From Paenibacillus sp. P25 (GTDB lineage Bacteria; Bacillota; Bacilli; Paenibacillales; NBRC-103111): a stretch of 64,000 nucleotides of DNA. The notes under the pieces were generated by a model, which was given only the letters and a program-made list of their open reading frames with translations, ran no database searches and had not been told where the DNA came from. The stretch covers positions 5,890,001 to 5,954,000 of the forward strand of contig CP085629.1 in the NCBI GenBank assembly GCA_024704175.1, given 5' to 3'. Below are positions 34,797-45,522 of this stretch, one piece after another (the stretch's first letter is position 1; every line of letters begins with the position of its first letter). The translations under genes were made by a program, and so were the position numbers.

Positions 34797-37268
34797 TTAA
34801 TTCATAAAGCCCACGTACACCAGCGACCGCTTCAGAACGGCAGCGGCTTGCGCCCGCGTAGCCGATTCTCCCGGTGCAAACCGGTCTGCGGCGTAGCCCT
34901 GCAGCAGGCCCGCTTCGATCGCCTGCGCAACCGCCGGTGCCGCCCAGCCGCCGATCTCGTTCCGGTCGGCGAAAGGCTCCAGCTTGACGCGCTGGGCCGC
35001 TTCCGCGAGCTGAACCGGCTTGCCGGCCAGACGCAGCGCCTTGGCCAGCAGCACGGCCATTTGGGCCCGCGAAATTTGGGCCGAAGGCCGGAAGTCGCCG
35101 TCCTCGAAGCCCTCGATCAGTCCGGCTTTGGCGGCCGCACCTATGGCGCCTGCGGCCCAATGACCGGACGGTACGTCGGAGAAGCGGACTGCGCTCTGAT
35201 CCTCGCTAAGCCCGAGCGCCCGTACCAGCAGAGCTGCGAATTCCGCGCGGGTCACCGGCGCCTCCGGAGCGAACCCGGAATCCGTAACGCCTTGGATGAG
35301 CAGCTTGGAGGCCAGGCTCTCAATGTCTGCGGCGGCCCAGTGGCCGCGAATGTCCTGGAACGATTTGCTGCCTGAAGCCAGAGTGAATACGCCGCCCTTC
35401 AGCGTTTTAACCGAAGCCGACGTACCGCCTCCGCTCGAGCGGAAGACGGCTGGAGCAAAGCCGGCTCCGGACGCCGGGTCATAGACCAGTGCCGTCACGG
35501 AGGACGCATTCGCCGCTACCGGCACAAGCAGACTCAGCTCCGCATAATTCCCGGCCGCTGCAGGAGGCACTTCGGCCTGCTTGCCGTCCGGTCCGACTGC
35601 AAATATACGCACCTCTACCGGACCCGCCTGTAGGCTGAGACCGCGGCTTTCTACAGCACGCTTCACGCCATCCGCCGCTCCCCCGTGAGCTTCTTCAGCG
35701 TAACGATCAAGGTAATTCTCGACGCGTCCGCCCCGACTCCTTGATGCGCATCCTTAAACCAGGCGAGCGGCACCGCGAATTCCGTGTCCCCTGTCTTGAA
35801 ACGGAGGACAGCCGATGGAATGGGGCCCTGCGCAGCATTCACGGCATCGCCGGGCAGGCTGAAGCGGACATCCCCAGTCGCCGTTCTTCGCTTCCAGCAC
35901 CAGTCGCTGCTGATCCGCCGGTCTCCCTTTCAGCTTATCCAGCGCCGCCGTCAGCTTCTCCTTGCTCACGTTTACCTTGGTGAAAGGGGTCCCGTCCTTG
36001 TCTTTGTCAGCGGACAGGTCGGAGCCCTCCAAGATCAGCCATTCCGGTCCGGCCGCCCCGTTCGATGAGCCGGAGCTTGAACTCCCCGGGGAAGAACCGC
36101 TGCCCGTTGAGCCCGAAGAGCCGGAGGTACCGGGGAAGACGGTGAATCGTCGTCGCTCTTCGTACGCAAGGATACGCTCGGCCCGTCGGTGCTCCAGAGC
36201 CCTGCAGCATCTCCTGCTTCAATCTTTAACGTATAAGCGTGACCCGGCCGGAGCCCGGTTAGATCATACGCGTACACATTGCCGTACACCGTAGCCAGCA
36301 CCGTATCGCCGTCAGATATTCTGTAGCCGGTCACCCCGACATTATCGGCGGCCGGCCTCCAGGCGAGATGTGCCGTTCGCAGGTAGACGTCCGAGGCCGT
36401 CAGGCTTCCTCCGCCCTTCCAGAGCGCACCCTGCTGGACCTTCTTCCAGAACTCGCCCGCCACCGCCTGATAACCTGCCAGGCTTAAATGAATGTTCGAC
36501 GGATTGGGGATATATGCCGCCCGGTTCGCACCGATGACATCCTTCGTCGGCACGAACGCAGCTCCGGCCGCAGCGGCCGTCTGCTGCAGCGTAAGATTCA
36601 GCTGATCCAGCACGGGGATCAGCCCCGCCTGGACTTCGGCCGGCAGATACGGGAACGGATTGTAATACCCCATAACGTAAATATCCGCCGACGGGTTCAG
36701 CGTCTTCAGTTCCTGCAGAATCTGGGCCATATTACTCTGTACCTTCACCAGCATCGGCGGAACCTCGGACGGGACGAGATATACGCCGCCGGTGACGGTA
36801 TCCCTATGAACCAGCGCCAATAAATCATTGGCTCCGGCATCGAGCGTTATCAGATTGGACTGGGCCGCATAGCCGCGGATTCCGACCGTATCGGGTTCGG
36901 CTGCCGCCGTAGACGCTCTTCGTCACATTGGCCTTCAAATCGGCCAGTACGTTGTCGGTCGTATAGCCGGGATAAGCGTAGCGTCTTTCGTAGCCCGTCA
37001 AATAACCCGCCGCTTGAAGGCTGGCCGCCAGATAGTCGGCGTAGCTTTTGTCCAGGCCGCCTGTCGGCGTCATGCCGGCGGCCAGCGAATCGCCCAGGGC
37101 CAGATAACGGATGGACTGGGGCCACTGCGGCGCAGCGGTATCCGCTGCACTGGCGGTGACGGATGCTGCCGAAGGATCGCCCGGTTCGGCGGCGGATGCC
37201 AGCAAAGGGGCCGCGGTGGAGAAAAGCATGGCGGCCAAGGTAAGAGAGACGATTTTTCCGTTCAACAT
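34797..37268 (-). CDS. Surface SGNH-hydrolase with FN3 and three SLH domains, four frameshifts
   Basis: Signal peptide MLNGKIVSLTLAAMLFSTAA (AGGAGG four bases upstream), SGNH esterase with Ser box YLALGDSLAAGM, Asn box GANDLLALVHRD and His box NPSNIHLSLAGYQ, a fibronectin-III module (RTAHLAWRPAADNVGVTGYR), a Ser/Gly linker, an uncharacterised beta-rich region (WLILEGSDLSADKDKDGTP ... LKKLTGE), and three SLH repeats (FQDIRGHWAAADIESLASK, FSDVPSGHWAAGAIGAAAK, RNEIGGWAAPAVAQAIEAG). Shifts near 36895, 36135, 35870 and 35685; joined about 820 residues. SLH repeats bind pyruvylated wall polymers, so the esterase is displayed on the cell surface; its ester substrate is unknown. Confidence 0.82.
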
Positions 37269-37539
37269 AGTACCTCCTGGAATGATGGCAAATGCGGTGC
37301 TTGAATCAGCCTTACAGCCTACTGAACTGCCGGATGTACCAATGTCCCTCCCTTCGCAAGTCCTGTTACGATTCGTATCAAACACATGCACTATACCACA
37401 TAATTCGGCGCTTGATAACGGCCCTCCCTCCTGATTTTTCATAAAATTTCAATTAACTTCCGGACCCCGTTTTCAGGCGATTTTAAATTCCGGTAAAAGC
37501 CCGGTTTCCGATTGCCTCCACGGTTGGAATTTGTTATCA

Positions 37540-37568
37540 TTGACAAATGAAAAATGATATGACATATT
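37540..37568 (+). promoter_or_regulatory. Sigma-A-type promoter with long leader, upstream of the aldolase
   Basis: TTGACA at 37540, 17-base spacer, CATATT at 37563. About 160 bases separate it from the start codon; this leader has no motif I recognise. The remainder of the 464-base gap (37269-37732) is empty. Confidence 0.5.
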
Positions 37569-37732
37569 AAGGTATGATAGAGACACTTTACCGCTTAAAA
37601 GCTTAAAAGCCACAAAGCAACCGGCGCCGACTTACACCGTACCTTCGGATGATCGCGCCCCGGAACCGATTCACCGCCATGCCGCCGGTCCTGCCGCTGC
37701 TTCGGCGTATATCTGAGAGGAGCAAATGAAAC

Positions 37733-38699
37733 ATGACCAGAGACAATCACAGCATTCTCGACTGTACCATTCGCGATGGGGGATTAGTCAACAATTGGGA
37801 CTTTAGCGTCCAATTCGTCAAGGACATGTATTATGGCCTGAGCGAAGCCGGCGTCGAATATATGGAGATCGGTTATAAAAACTCCGCCAAGTCGCTGAAG
37901 GGTGCGGACGCCGGTCCGTGGCGCTTCCTGAACGAGGATTTCCTGAAAGAAGTCATCACGCACAAAACCGATACGAAGCTGTCCGCGCTGGTCGATATCG
38001 GCCGCGTCGACGAGAAGGACATTCTGCCCCGCGAGCAGAGCCAGCTCGACCTAATCCGTGTCGCCACTTACATTAAAGACGTGGACAAGGCGATCGACCT
38101 TGTCAACAAATTCAATAACTTCGGCTATGAGACGTCCATCAACATCATGGCACTCTCCCATGTGATGGAGAACGATTTGAACGAAGCCTTCGAGGAAATC
38201 GCCAAATGCCCGGTCGACGTGGTCTATGTCGTTGACTCCTACGGCAAGCATGGATCCGAAGGACATCGACTATCTCGTTTCCAAATTCCAGCGTCTGCTG
38301 CCCGAGAAGAAGCTCGGCGTGCATATGCACAACAACATGCAGCTGGCTTTCGCCAACACGATCGTCGGCGCGAATAAAGGCGTCCAGTTCCTGGATTCGT
38401 CCGTATACGGCATGGGCCGTGCGGCCGGCAACTGCCCGACCGAGCTGATCGTCAGCTACCTGAAGAAATCCAAGTACGATCTGCGTCCGTCGCTTGGCAT
38501 TATCGAGAAGCACATGATCCCGATGAGTCAAAAATGGGAATGGGGCTACGTCATTCCTTACATGATCGCCGGTGTACTCAACGAGCATCCGCGTGCGGCT
38601 ATGGCGCAGCGCGCCAGCGAAGACAAGGATAAGCTGGTCGAATTCTACGACAAGCTGACCTCGCCGGAAGCGATGCCGACGAACCATCACTCCGACTAA
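37733..38699 (+). CDS. DRE-TIM aldolase/HMGL-like domain protein, frameshifted
   Basis: Starts MTRDNHSILDCTIRDGGLVN: the DCTIRDGG sequence is the DRE-type motif of the HMG-CoA lyase/4-hydroxy-2-oxovalerate aldolase superfamily. Metal-binding His appears in KKLGVHMHNNMQLAFAN, and GMGRAAGNCPTELIV closes the barrel. A shift near 38252 separates the halves; joined about 322 residues. AGAGGAG is ten bases upstream. The specific acyl substrate is unknown; in other Paenibacillus genomes such proteins stand alone, as here. Confidence 0.85.
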
Positions 38700-38704
38700 C
38701 AGGA

Positions 38705-38759
38705 TGAAACCCGGCCCTATCCCCGCCACAAGCGGACGGAAGGGCCGGGTTTCATTTTA
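38705..38759 (+). terminator. Terminator of the aldolase gene
   Basis: TGAAACCCGGCCCT (38705-38718) pairs with AGGGCCGGGTTTCA (38741-38754), followed by TTTTA. Confidence 0.9.
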
Positions 38760-38803
38760 CGGTGCTTTGAACGGATACATAAACTTAAGGAGGGAATACT
38801 GAT

Positions 38804-39358
38804 ATGCCTATGGCCAAGCCCCATCTGGAAGCGCGGGTCGCCGCCGTTCTGGCCGCCCGTGATCCGCACACCTTCATCACAGCCAGCGAGCCTTCGGTGA
38901 CGATCGATTTCGGGGAATCCCCGGGGACCGGCATTACGGTCTGACCCGGCCGGCCGACAGCCGGCAGAACTGGTATGCCAGGGGCACTGAAATCGCCAAT
39001 CGCCGGCAGATCAGCATCGTATCGGCGGAGGACTGCGCGCGGATCGCGGAGAACCTTGGCATCGCCGAGGTGAAGCCGGAATGGCTGGGCGCGAATCTGC
39101 TCCTTACCGGTCGCCCCGGTCTGACCCAGTCGCCGATAGGCGCACGGTCGCTGTTCCCGAGCGGCGCCGGGCTGATCGGCGAGGGAGAGAACCTGCCCTG
39201 CAAGGGCCCCGGCGACGTCATCGCCGAGGCGCTGGGGCGGCCGGAGCTGGCGAAGCGCTTCACGGCGGCGGCGAAGCAGCTGCGCGGCATCGTCTGCTCC
39301 GTCGAGCGGACCGGCCTGATCGGTCGCCGGGGATGCCGTGCGCATCTTTTTACCATAG
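38804..39358 (+). CDS. MOSC domain protein, two frameshifts
   Basis: MOSC domains (molybdenum cofactor sulfurase C-terminal) bind sulfur or molybdenum cofactor through a conserved Cys. Here: start MPMAKPHLEARVAAVLAARD, HYGLTRPADSRQNWYARG, then NRRQISIVSAEDCARIAE, EWLGANLLLTG, and GENLPCKGPGDVIAEALGRP, which carries the family Cys. Shifts near 38930 and 39325; ends GDAVRIFLP at a TAG. About 184 residues. AAGGAGGG precedes the ATG. It is followed after 12 bases by a radical SAM gene, forming a two-gene unit. Confidence 0.8.
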
Positions 39359-39370
39359 GGGAGGCTTGCC

Positions 39371-40197
39371 ATGAAACCGACCGTTACGACGCGTCCCGCT
39401 TCCCGGTCGCTCAATCCCGCGAGCGGTTACTTGACCGGCTACAGCCATACGCTGAATCCTTATGCCGGCTGTGCTTTTGCCTGCTCCTACTGCTATGTGC
39501 GGGAAATGCCGGTGGCCAAATTTCGCGGGGAGGCCTGGGGAACCTGGGTCGATGTGAAGGAAGACGCAGCTCCCCTGCTCGCTAAGGAACTGCAGCGTGC
39601 GAAGCGCAAGGGCCCCGTCACCGTGTTCATGTCCTCCAGCACCGATCCTTACCAGCCGGTGGAATACCGCACCCGGCTCACGCGTTCGCTGCTGGAAGTG
39701 ATGGCGGAGCCGGAGACGATGCCGGACTTCCTGCTCGTGCAGACGCGCGCCCCCTTGTCACGCGCGACATCGACCTGCTGCAGCGCCTGGGATCACGGGT
39801 CCGCGTCAGCCTGACGGTCGAGACGGACCTGGAGCCGGTCCGCAAAGCATTCTCGCCGGCGGCGCCGCCAATCGCCGCCCGGTTTCAGGCGCTGCGCCGG
39901 CTGACCGAGGCCGGCATCCCCGCGCAGGCCGCCGTATCGCCCGTGCTGCCGTGCAGCGGCCGGTTCACCGAGGCGCTGGCGGCGACCGGCGTAAGCCGCC
40001 TGTGCGTCGACGACTATTTCATGGGCGACGGCGGCCTCGGACGGCGCACGGAAAGGCTCGGTATCCGCCGCATTTACGAGGTGCAGGGCCTTGAGTCGTG
40101 GTACGACCCGCAAGCCTACCGCACGGTGCTGGAGCAGCTGCGGCGGCATTTTACCGAAGAGCAGATTCTCGTCAGCCAAGCCGGCTTTTTGCCGTGA
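39371..40197 (+). CDS. SPL-like radical SAM protein, frameshifted
   Basis: Radical SAM enzyme with the CxxxCxxC iron-sulfur motif in YAGCAFACSYCYVREMP, followed by VFMSSSTDPYQPVEYRTRLT, SLTVETDLEPVRKAFSP and AGIPAQAAVSPVLPCSGRF. Related to the spore photoproduct lyase-like group of stand-alone radical SAM proteins rather than SplB itself. A shift near 39755 breaks the frame; joined about 275 residues. GGGGAGG seven bases before the ATG. Forms an operon with the MOSC gene; together they suggest a metal- or sulfur-linked modification, not further defined. Confidence 0.82.
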
Positions 40198-40206
40198 TCC
40201 CCTGGA

Positions 40207-41135
40207 TTAAGGCTCGATCCGCAGGAAGTAAACCGGGTCCACCCGCTCCCCATCCGGTATTCCTGCGGCGTCGCGCCCACGAACGAGCGGAACACCTTGA
40301 TAAAATAATTCGTGTACCCGAAGCCCGTTTCCCTCGCCACCGTCTCCACCGTCTTGTCCGTATGGCGCAGCGACCATGCCGCCTGCTCCACGCGGATTTT
40401 GCGCAGATACTGATTCGGCTTCAGCCCCGTCTTCTTCAGAAACTGGCGGCAAAAGTGGTATTTCGTCAGCCCCGCCGCCTCCGACATGTCCTCTACGGAT
40501 AAATCCTTCATGTAATGCCCCTTGATGAGTCTCACCGCCGCACGGATCGACTCCGGCAGCCTCTTCCGTCCCCCTGGCGATATCGCGCCCTTCCGCGAGC
40601 CGGTGCAGTGACATCAGCCAGTCGTACAACCGGGCCGAGATCGTGAACTTGTCGAGCTGCGGCTGTCGGCAGATCTCCGCATACAAGGCGCTGAGCAGGC
40701 GCACCGGCTCCTGGTGGTCACGCAGCGACAAGACCGGCCCGAACGCCCGGGTCAGCTCCGTCCAATGGTTCAGCGCATCCGCACCGGCGACAAGCACGTA
40801 CAGGAACTCCCACCCCTCCGAATCCTCGGGAAAATAGTACTCCTGATCGCTGGGCACCACCGTGAAAAATCCCGTATCCTTCGGCAGCGAATACGTCCGG
40901 TCGCCGTCCCTCAGCGCCCCCTCCCGCTCAACGTGTATTGGAAGATCGCAAAGCCCCCGCCCCGATGCAAACCATGCCAACGGTAGGCAGGAGAGCTCAC
41001 CCGCTCCCAACCGATGCTGATCAGCCGGATCGGCTGGCGCGGGGCGCTTAAATACTTGAAGCCGAAGCTGGTCTGCTCACATTCTTCATGGGGATACAGC
41101 AATATAGTCGCATCCTTCCGATAATATGTTATCAT
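40207..41135 (-). CDS. AraC family transcription regulator, three frameshifts
   Basis: Start MITYYRKDATILLYPHEECE; cupin sensing part (GGGFAIFQYTLSGRG, GFFTVVPSDQEYYFPEDSEG), long linker (YAEICRQPQLDKFTISARLY), then HTH pair DLSVEDMSEAAGLTKYHFCR and TVETVARETGFGYTNYFIKV. Shifts near 40915, 40560 and 40245; the natural end is RVDPVYFLRIEP. It is divergent from the GH4 alpha-galactosidase gene, 95 bases apart, so it most likely regulates that gene in response to a galactoside. Confidence 0.82.
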
Positions 41136-41229
41136 TGTAAGCCTTTGCCGGTATGCCTTATTATGGTACTGAACCGATCGACATGTCAATCGAGTACCCT
41201 AATTCCGCTTTATTCCGGAGGGATTTCCT

Positions 41230-42608
41230 ATGATTAAAATCGCCATGATCGGCGCAGGCAGCATCGGCTTTACCCGCAGGCTTCTGATGGACATTTTATC
41301 CGTACCCGAATTCCGCGATGCGCAATTCCGTTTCATGGATATCCATGAAGAGAACTTGACGATGGTCACCAACCTCTGCCGCAAAATGATCGAATCCAAC
41401 GGGCTTCCGGCCACCATTGAGCCGACCTTGAACCAGAGAGAGGCGATCGCCGGAGCGGATTACGTCTTCTGTACCGCACGCGTTGGGGGGCTGGAGGCGT
41501 TCCGCCACGATATCGAGATTCCGCTGAAGTACGGCGTGGATCAATGCGTAGGCGACACGCTGGGGCCGGGCGGCGTCTTCTTCGCGCTGCGCACGATCCC
41601 GGTGCTGCTGGATATTGCCCGCGACATGAGAGAGGTGGCGCCGGACGCGTCGCTGCTGAACTATTCCAACCCGATGGCGATGAACACCTGGGCGCTTCGC
41701 CGGGCCGGAGGCATACGTGCCGTCGGACTCTGTCACGGGGTCCAGCACAGCCATGCCTTGATTTCCAAAGCGCTCGGCCTTCCGAAAGAGGAGGTCGATT
41801 ACACGGCCGCCGGGATCAATCACCAAACGTGGTTCATCAAGGTAGCGCACCAGGGCCGCGACCTGCGCCGGACATACTGCCGGCGATGGAACGGCATCCG
41901 GAGATTCCGCAATGGGAGCCCTGCCGGATCGATGTACTGCGCCGCTTCGGCTACTTTTCGACCGAATCGAACGGTCATCTAAGCGAATACCTGCCCTGGT
42001 ACCGCAAGCGGAGCAAGGAAGAAACCGCCAAATGGATTTATGACAAAACCTGGATCGGCGGCGAAACGGGAGGATATCTGAATCACTGTCTGAGCCGCGG
42101 AGACGAATATAAAGAGGATTACCCCAAATGGCTGAGCGGGGAGAAAGAGTTCATCAAGCTCGGTGAGCGGTCCGAGGAGCACGGCTCCTATATTCTCGAG
42201 GCGCTCGAAACCGGCCGGGTATACCGAGGCCATTTCAACATCGAAAACCGCGGTCTCATCACCAACCTGCCGGACGGCTGCACGATCGAAATTCCGTGCT
42301 ACGTCGACCGGAACGGGATTCAGCCGACCTTCATCGGCGATCTGCCGCTGGCCTGTGCCGCCACCTGCCGCACCAGCATCAGCGTTCAGGAAATGGCCGT
42401 CGAGGCGGCGCTGACTGGCGACCGTACCCTGGTGAAGCAGGCGGTGCTGCATGATCCGCTGACCGCCGCCGTCTGCACGACGGACGAAGTATGGCGGATG
42501 TGCGACGAGATGTTCGAGGCCTTGGGGCCCTGGTCGCCGCAGTTCAACGGCGAAGGCCGCACCTGGAAAGACATCCCAGCGCCGAACGGCGGAAGTCTCG
42601 CGAAATAA
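41230..42608 (+). CDS. GH4 alpha-galactosidase (MelA-like), frameshifted
   Basis: NAD- and Mn-dependent glycosidase of family GH4. Rossmann start MIKIAMIGAGSIGFTRRLLM, then FMDIHEENLTMV, GGLEAFRHDIEIPLKYGV DQ, metal site region SNPMAMNTWALRRAG and GLCHGVQHSHALIS, GINHQTWFI, and C-terminal EIPCYVDRNGIQPTFIGDLP. A shift near 41872 divides it; joined about 459 residues. GGAGGG seven bases before the ATG. Terminated by a hairpin; the adjacent AraC regulator is the likely controller. Substrate (alpha-galactoside versus phospho-glucoside) is inferred from the CHGVQHS sequence. Confidence 0.85.
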
Positions 42609-42625
42609 TTCCTCCCCAGTTCGAC

Positions 42626-42680
42626 AAAAACACCCGTCTCCTCCCGGACCCGAAGGTCTGAGAGGATGACGGGTGTTCTT
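42626..42680. terminator. Bidirectional terminator of GH4 and malic enzyme genes
   Basis: AACACCCGTC (42629-42638) pairs with GACGGGTGTT (42668-42677); inner sequence adds CTC/GAG pairs. A-rich on the left and T-rich on the right, convergent genes. Confidence 0.85.
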
Positions 42681-42694
42681 ACGTTCATCCGGTA

Positions 42695-44098
42695 TTAACG
42701 GAAATCCGGCGGAATCCGGCGGGCCACTCCGGTTAGGATCGCTGCTTCGATCACGCCGTGACGGACCTTGGCAACGACCTGCTCGTTAAAGATACTCGGA
42801 ATGATGTACTGCTCGTTCAATTCTTTCTCCGTAACGACCGAGGCGATCGCGCGGGCCGCCGCCAGTTTCATCGGCTCGTTAATCCGCCGTGCGCGGCAGT
42901 CCAGCGCCCCGCGGAAGATGCCCGGGAAGCAGAGCACGTTGTTGATCTGGTTCGGGTAATCGCTTCGTCCCGTACCAAGGACTCTCACGTAAGGCGGCGC
43001 CTCTTCCGGATTGATCTCCGGCTGAGGATTGGCCATCGCGAACACGATGCTGTCCGGCGCCATCTTCTGTACGTCCTGAGCGTTCAGCAGACCGCCTCTC
43101 GATACGCCGATAAAGACGTCCGCCCCCTCAATCACTTCCTTAAGGGTTCCGGCCTGATCCTCTACCTGCGGCTGTTCGGCAAGCCACTGCCACATCGGAT
43201 GCTCATAAGTTCCGCCCCGTACAATAGCTCCATCCCGGTCCACCGGTACAAGCCGGGTCACGCCGGCGGCCAGCAGCATTTTACAAATGGATACGCCTGC
43301 CGCTCCAATGCCGTTAACGACGATTCTTACCGTCTCAAGCCGCTTGCCTACGACCTTCAGCGCATTGAGCAGACCCGCTACGACCACTACCGCCGTACCG
43401 TGCTGATCGTCGTGGAATACCGGAATATCCAGTTCCTCGGACAATCGGGTTTCGATCTCAAAGCAGCGCGGCGAGCTGATGTCTTCCAGATTGATGCCGC
43501 CGAAGATCGGGCTGATTGCCTTAATGGTACGGATAATTTCTTCCGTATCCTTCGTGTCGAGGCAGATCGGGAACGCATCCACTCCGGCCAGCTGCTTGAA
43601 CAGCATCGCTTTCCCTTCCATCACCGGCGCCGCCGCATGCGGTCCGATATCGCCAAGGCCGAGCACAGCGGTTCCGTCCGAGATGACCGCTACCGTGTTT
43701 CTCTTAATCGTCAGAGAATAAGCTTTGCGCGGATTTTCATGGATCGCCGTACATACTCTCGCTACGCCCGGCGTATATACACGGGACAGATCATCCCGGT
43801 TTTTGATCGGCATGTTCGGTTGAACCCCGATTTTACCTCCAAGATGCACAAGGAACGTCCGGTCGGAAACGTTGATCAGCTTGATCCCATCCCGCCGCTT
43901 CAGCGCTTCCACAACCTGCGATTCCGCCGCTTCCGTCACGTCGACTGTAATGTCGCGAACGGAAGAATCCTTCCCTGGACGAATAACGTCGATAGAAGTA
44001 ATATCGCCGCCCGCCTGGCTGATGACAGCGGCAACATCCCCGAAAGTGACCTGCTCGTGGTCCAGCTCCACCCTTAAGATAATGCTTGTATGTGCCAT
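42695..44098 (-). CDS. NAD-type malic enzyme with N-terminal ACT domain
   Basis: Oxidative decarboxylation of malate to pyruvate and CO2. 467 residues, intact. N-terminal ACT domain (ILRVELDHEQVTFGDVAAVI) suggests amino-acid allosteric control. Malic domain: YTPGVARVCTAIHENP, NTVAVISDGTAVLGLGDIGP, IPVFHDDQHGTAVVVVAG, and NAD loop VVNGIGAAGVSICKMLL, then MANPQPEINPEE. GAGAGG lies before the ATG. Close to B. subtilis YtsJ-type enzymes but with the extra ACT domain. NADP versus NAD use is not decided by sequence. Confidence 0.92.
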   Translation of the reverse strand: MAHTSIILRVELDHEQVTFGDVAAVISQAGGDITSIDVIRPGKDSSVRDITVDVTEAAESQVVEALKRRDGIKLINVSDRTFLVHLGGKIGVQPNMPIKNRDDLSRVYTPGVARVCTAIHENPRKAYSLTIKRNTVAVISDGTAVLGLGDIGPHAAAPVMEGKAMLFKQLAGVDAFPICLDTKDTEEIIRTIKAISPIFGGINLEDISSPRCFEIETRLSEELDIPVFHDDQHGTAVVVVAGLLNALKVVGKRLETVRIVVNGIGAAGVSICKMLLAAGVTRLVPVDRDGAIVRGGTYEHPMWQWLAEQPQVEDQAGTLKEVIEGADVFIGVSRGGLLNAQDVQKMAPDSIVFAMANPQPEINPEEAPPYVRVLGTGRSDYPNQINNVLCFPGIFRGALDCRARRINEPMKLAAARAIASVVTEKELNEQYIIPSIFNEQVVAKVRHGVIEAAILTGVARRIPPDFR

Positions 44099-44270
44099 TG
44101 ATTCAATCCTCTCTTTGCCGCATATTTCTAATGGATACTATGAATAAAGTCGACTGCTTGTGTCTTATGTTAGCATGTCCTCTGCGGTTCGTACAATTCA
44201 AGCTCTTTTATCTGCCGTAAAAAATTTTTATCAAACCTTACAAACCAAAATCCGGAAAGCATTATCAGCA

Positions 44271-44306
44271 AATAAAAAAAGCAAAGCGTACACTGTACGC
44301 CCTGCT
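44271..44306 (-). terminator. Terminator of the TlpA gene
   Basis: On the minus strand AGCAGGGCGTACA (44306-44294) pairs with TGTACGCTTTGCT (44292-44280), with T6 following (44280-44275). Confidence 0.75.
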
Positions 44307-44316
44307 CCCGGGGCCG

Positions 44317-45345
44317 CTACTCCTTCACCTTATCCCATGCTTCCTTCAGCATGCGCTCGTCCATCGGCCCCTGATGCTTGTCACGGATAATCCCGTTCTT
44401 ATCGATAATATAAGTCGCCGGATAGGCATTGACCTTATAGGTTTCGCTGACCGACCCCTGGCTGTCGAGCACAATCGGAAAATTCAGCTTCCACTCCTTG
44501 ACCCAAGCCTGTACGACCGGTACGCTCATTTCCGTGTTCGTAGCATTCATGCCCAGCACCACGGCACCGGCAGACTCATATTGCGCATGAAACTGACGGA
44601 GATGAGGCATCTCCGCCTGGCAGGGCGGACACCAAGTGGCCCAAAAGTTGAGAAATACCGTCCGTCCCCGGTAATCGGACAGCTTAACGGGAGTCCCATC
44701 CAACTGCTTCAGCTCAAAATCCGGCGCCTGCTGCCCGATCTTCAGCCCGACCGACGCGGCGGCCTCCGTTTGCGGCTTGTTTCCGAAATTACCTGCCAGC
44801 GTCCCAATCAGTGCAAATCCCAGAATGATAACCACCAGAGGCTGCACAGCCGTCCGGTAGGTCACAGGCGGTTTCCGGGTCAGCCACCATACCGTACCCG
44901 CCGCCCCGACGAGGCATAAGGCCACCGGCAAGGGGCCCGGCCAATCCCCCAAAATCACCTGAATTGCCAAAAACAAGGTGTACCCCTAAAAAGGAAACCG
45001 GCAGCGAATCTATATAATCAAGCAGACTTAGAGGCTGTTTGCGTGAAGCAAACCATACATAACCCGCAACTATCGCTGTTGCCAGCGTCATCCCTAGAAA
45101 GCCGCCGCTGAAATACAGAAGCGTTCGCGGATCCTGCAGAACGTCCTGCGCATGAAACACCGCCACACTCAGCTTCCAAATCAGCACCCATAAGATAAGC
45201 GCATTCAAGAGGATGGCCTGCAAGGCCGCTCCCGTGCCCATTCCCTTCTGACGGAACCGGAGTACGAGAAACCCGGCCGCAACCGCGCCAAGATGATCAT
45301 CATGTTCTTTTGTAAGATGAAAGGCCCTACCACGATTGAATCCAT
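44317..45345 (-). CDS. Membrane domain fused to TlpA/ResA-type thioredoxin, two frameshifts
   Basis: N-terminus MDSIVVGPFILQKNMMIILA starts a polytopic domain (LLNALILWVLIWKLSVAVF, YFSGGFLGMTLATAIVAGYV WFASRKQ) whose arrangement resembles prolipoprotein diacylglyceryl transferase cores (GG-F/L-G-L). After further spans (VQPLVVIILGFALIGTLAG) comes an extracytoplasmic thioredoxin domain: GQQAPDFELKQLDG, FLNFWATWCPPCQAEMP with the CPPC redox site, and AYPATYIIDKNGII. Shifts near 45287 and 44965; joined about 341 residues. Probable role: reducing apocytochrome c or other exported thiols; the Lgt-like part is likely only an anchor. Confidence 0.75.
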
Positions 45346-45522
45346 GACTTCACCGTTCTTCCGCGTTGGTATTCATACCTCATTGTGAAGCGAGTTGAAT
45401 CTCCTGTCAAATGGATCGATCCCCCCAGTTCATGATGTGCCTCGCCTATGTCTATGCGATGATCCGGCTTGTCCGCAAGCCTGTTCATAAATTCAACAAG
45501 AATAGCAGGAGGAATGCCCAAC

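Noticed and set aside
42758-44077. Long plus-strand frame opposite the malic enzyme
   Set aside because: Antisense to an intact 467-residue enzyme; typical high-GC shadow.
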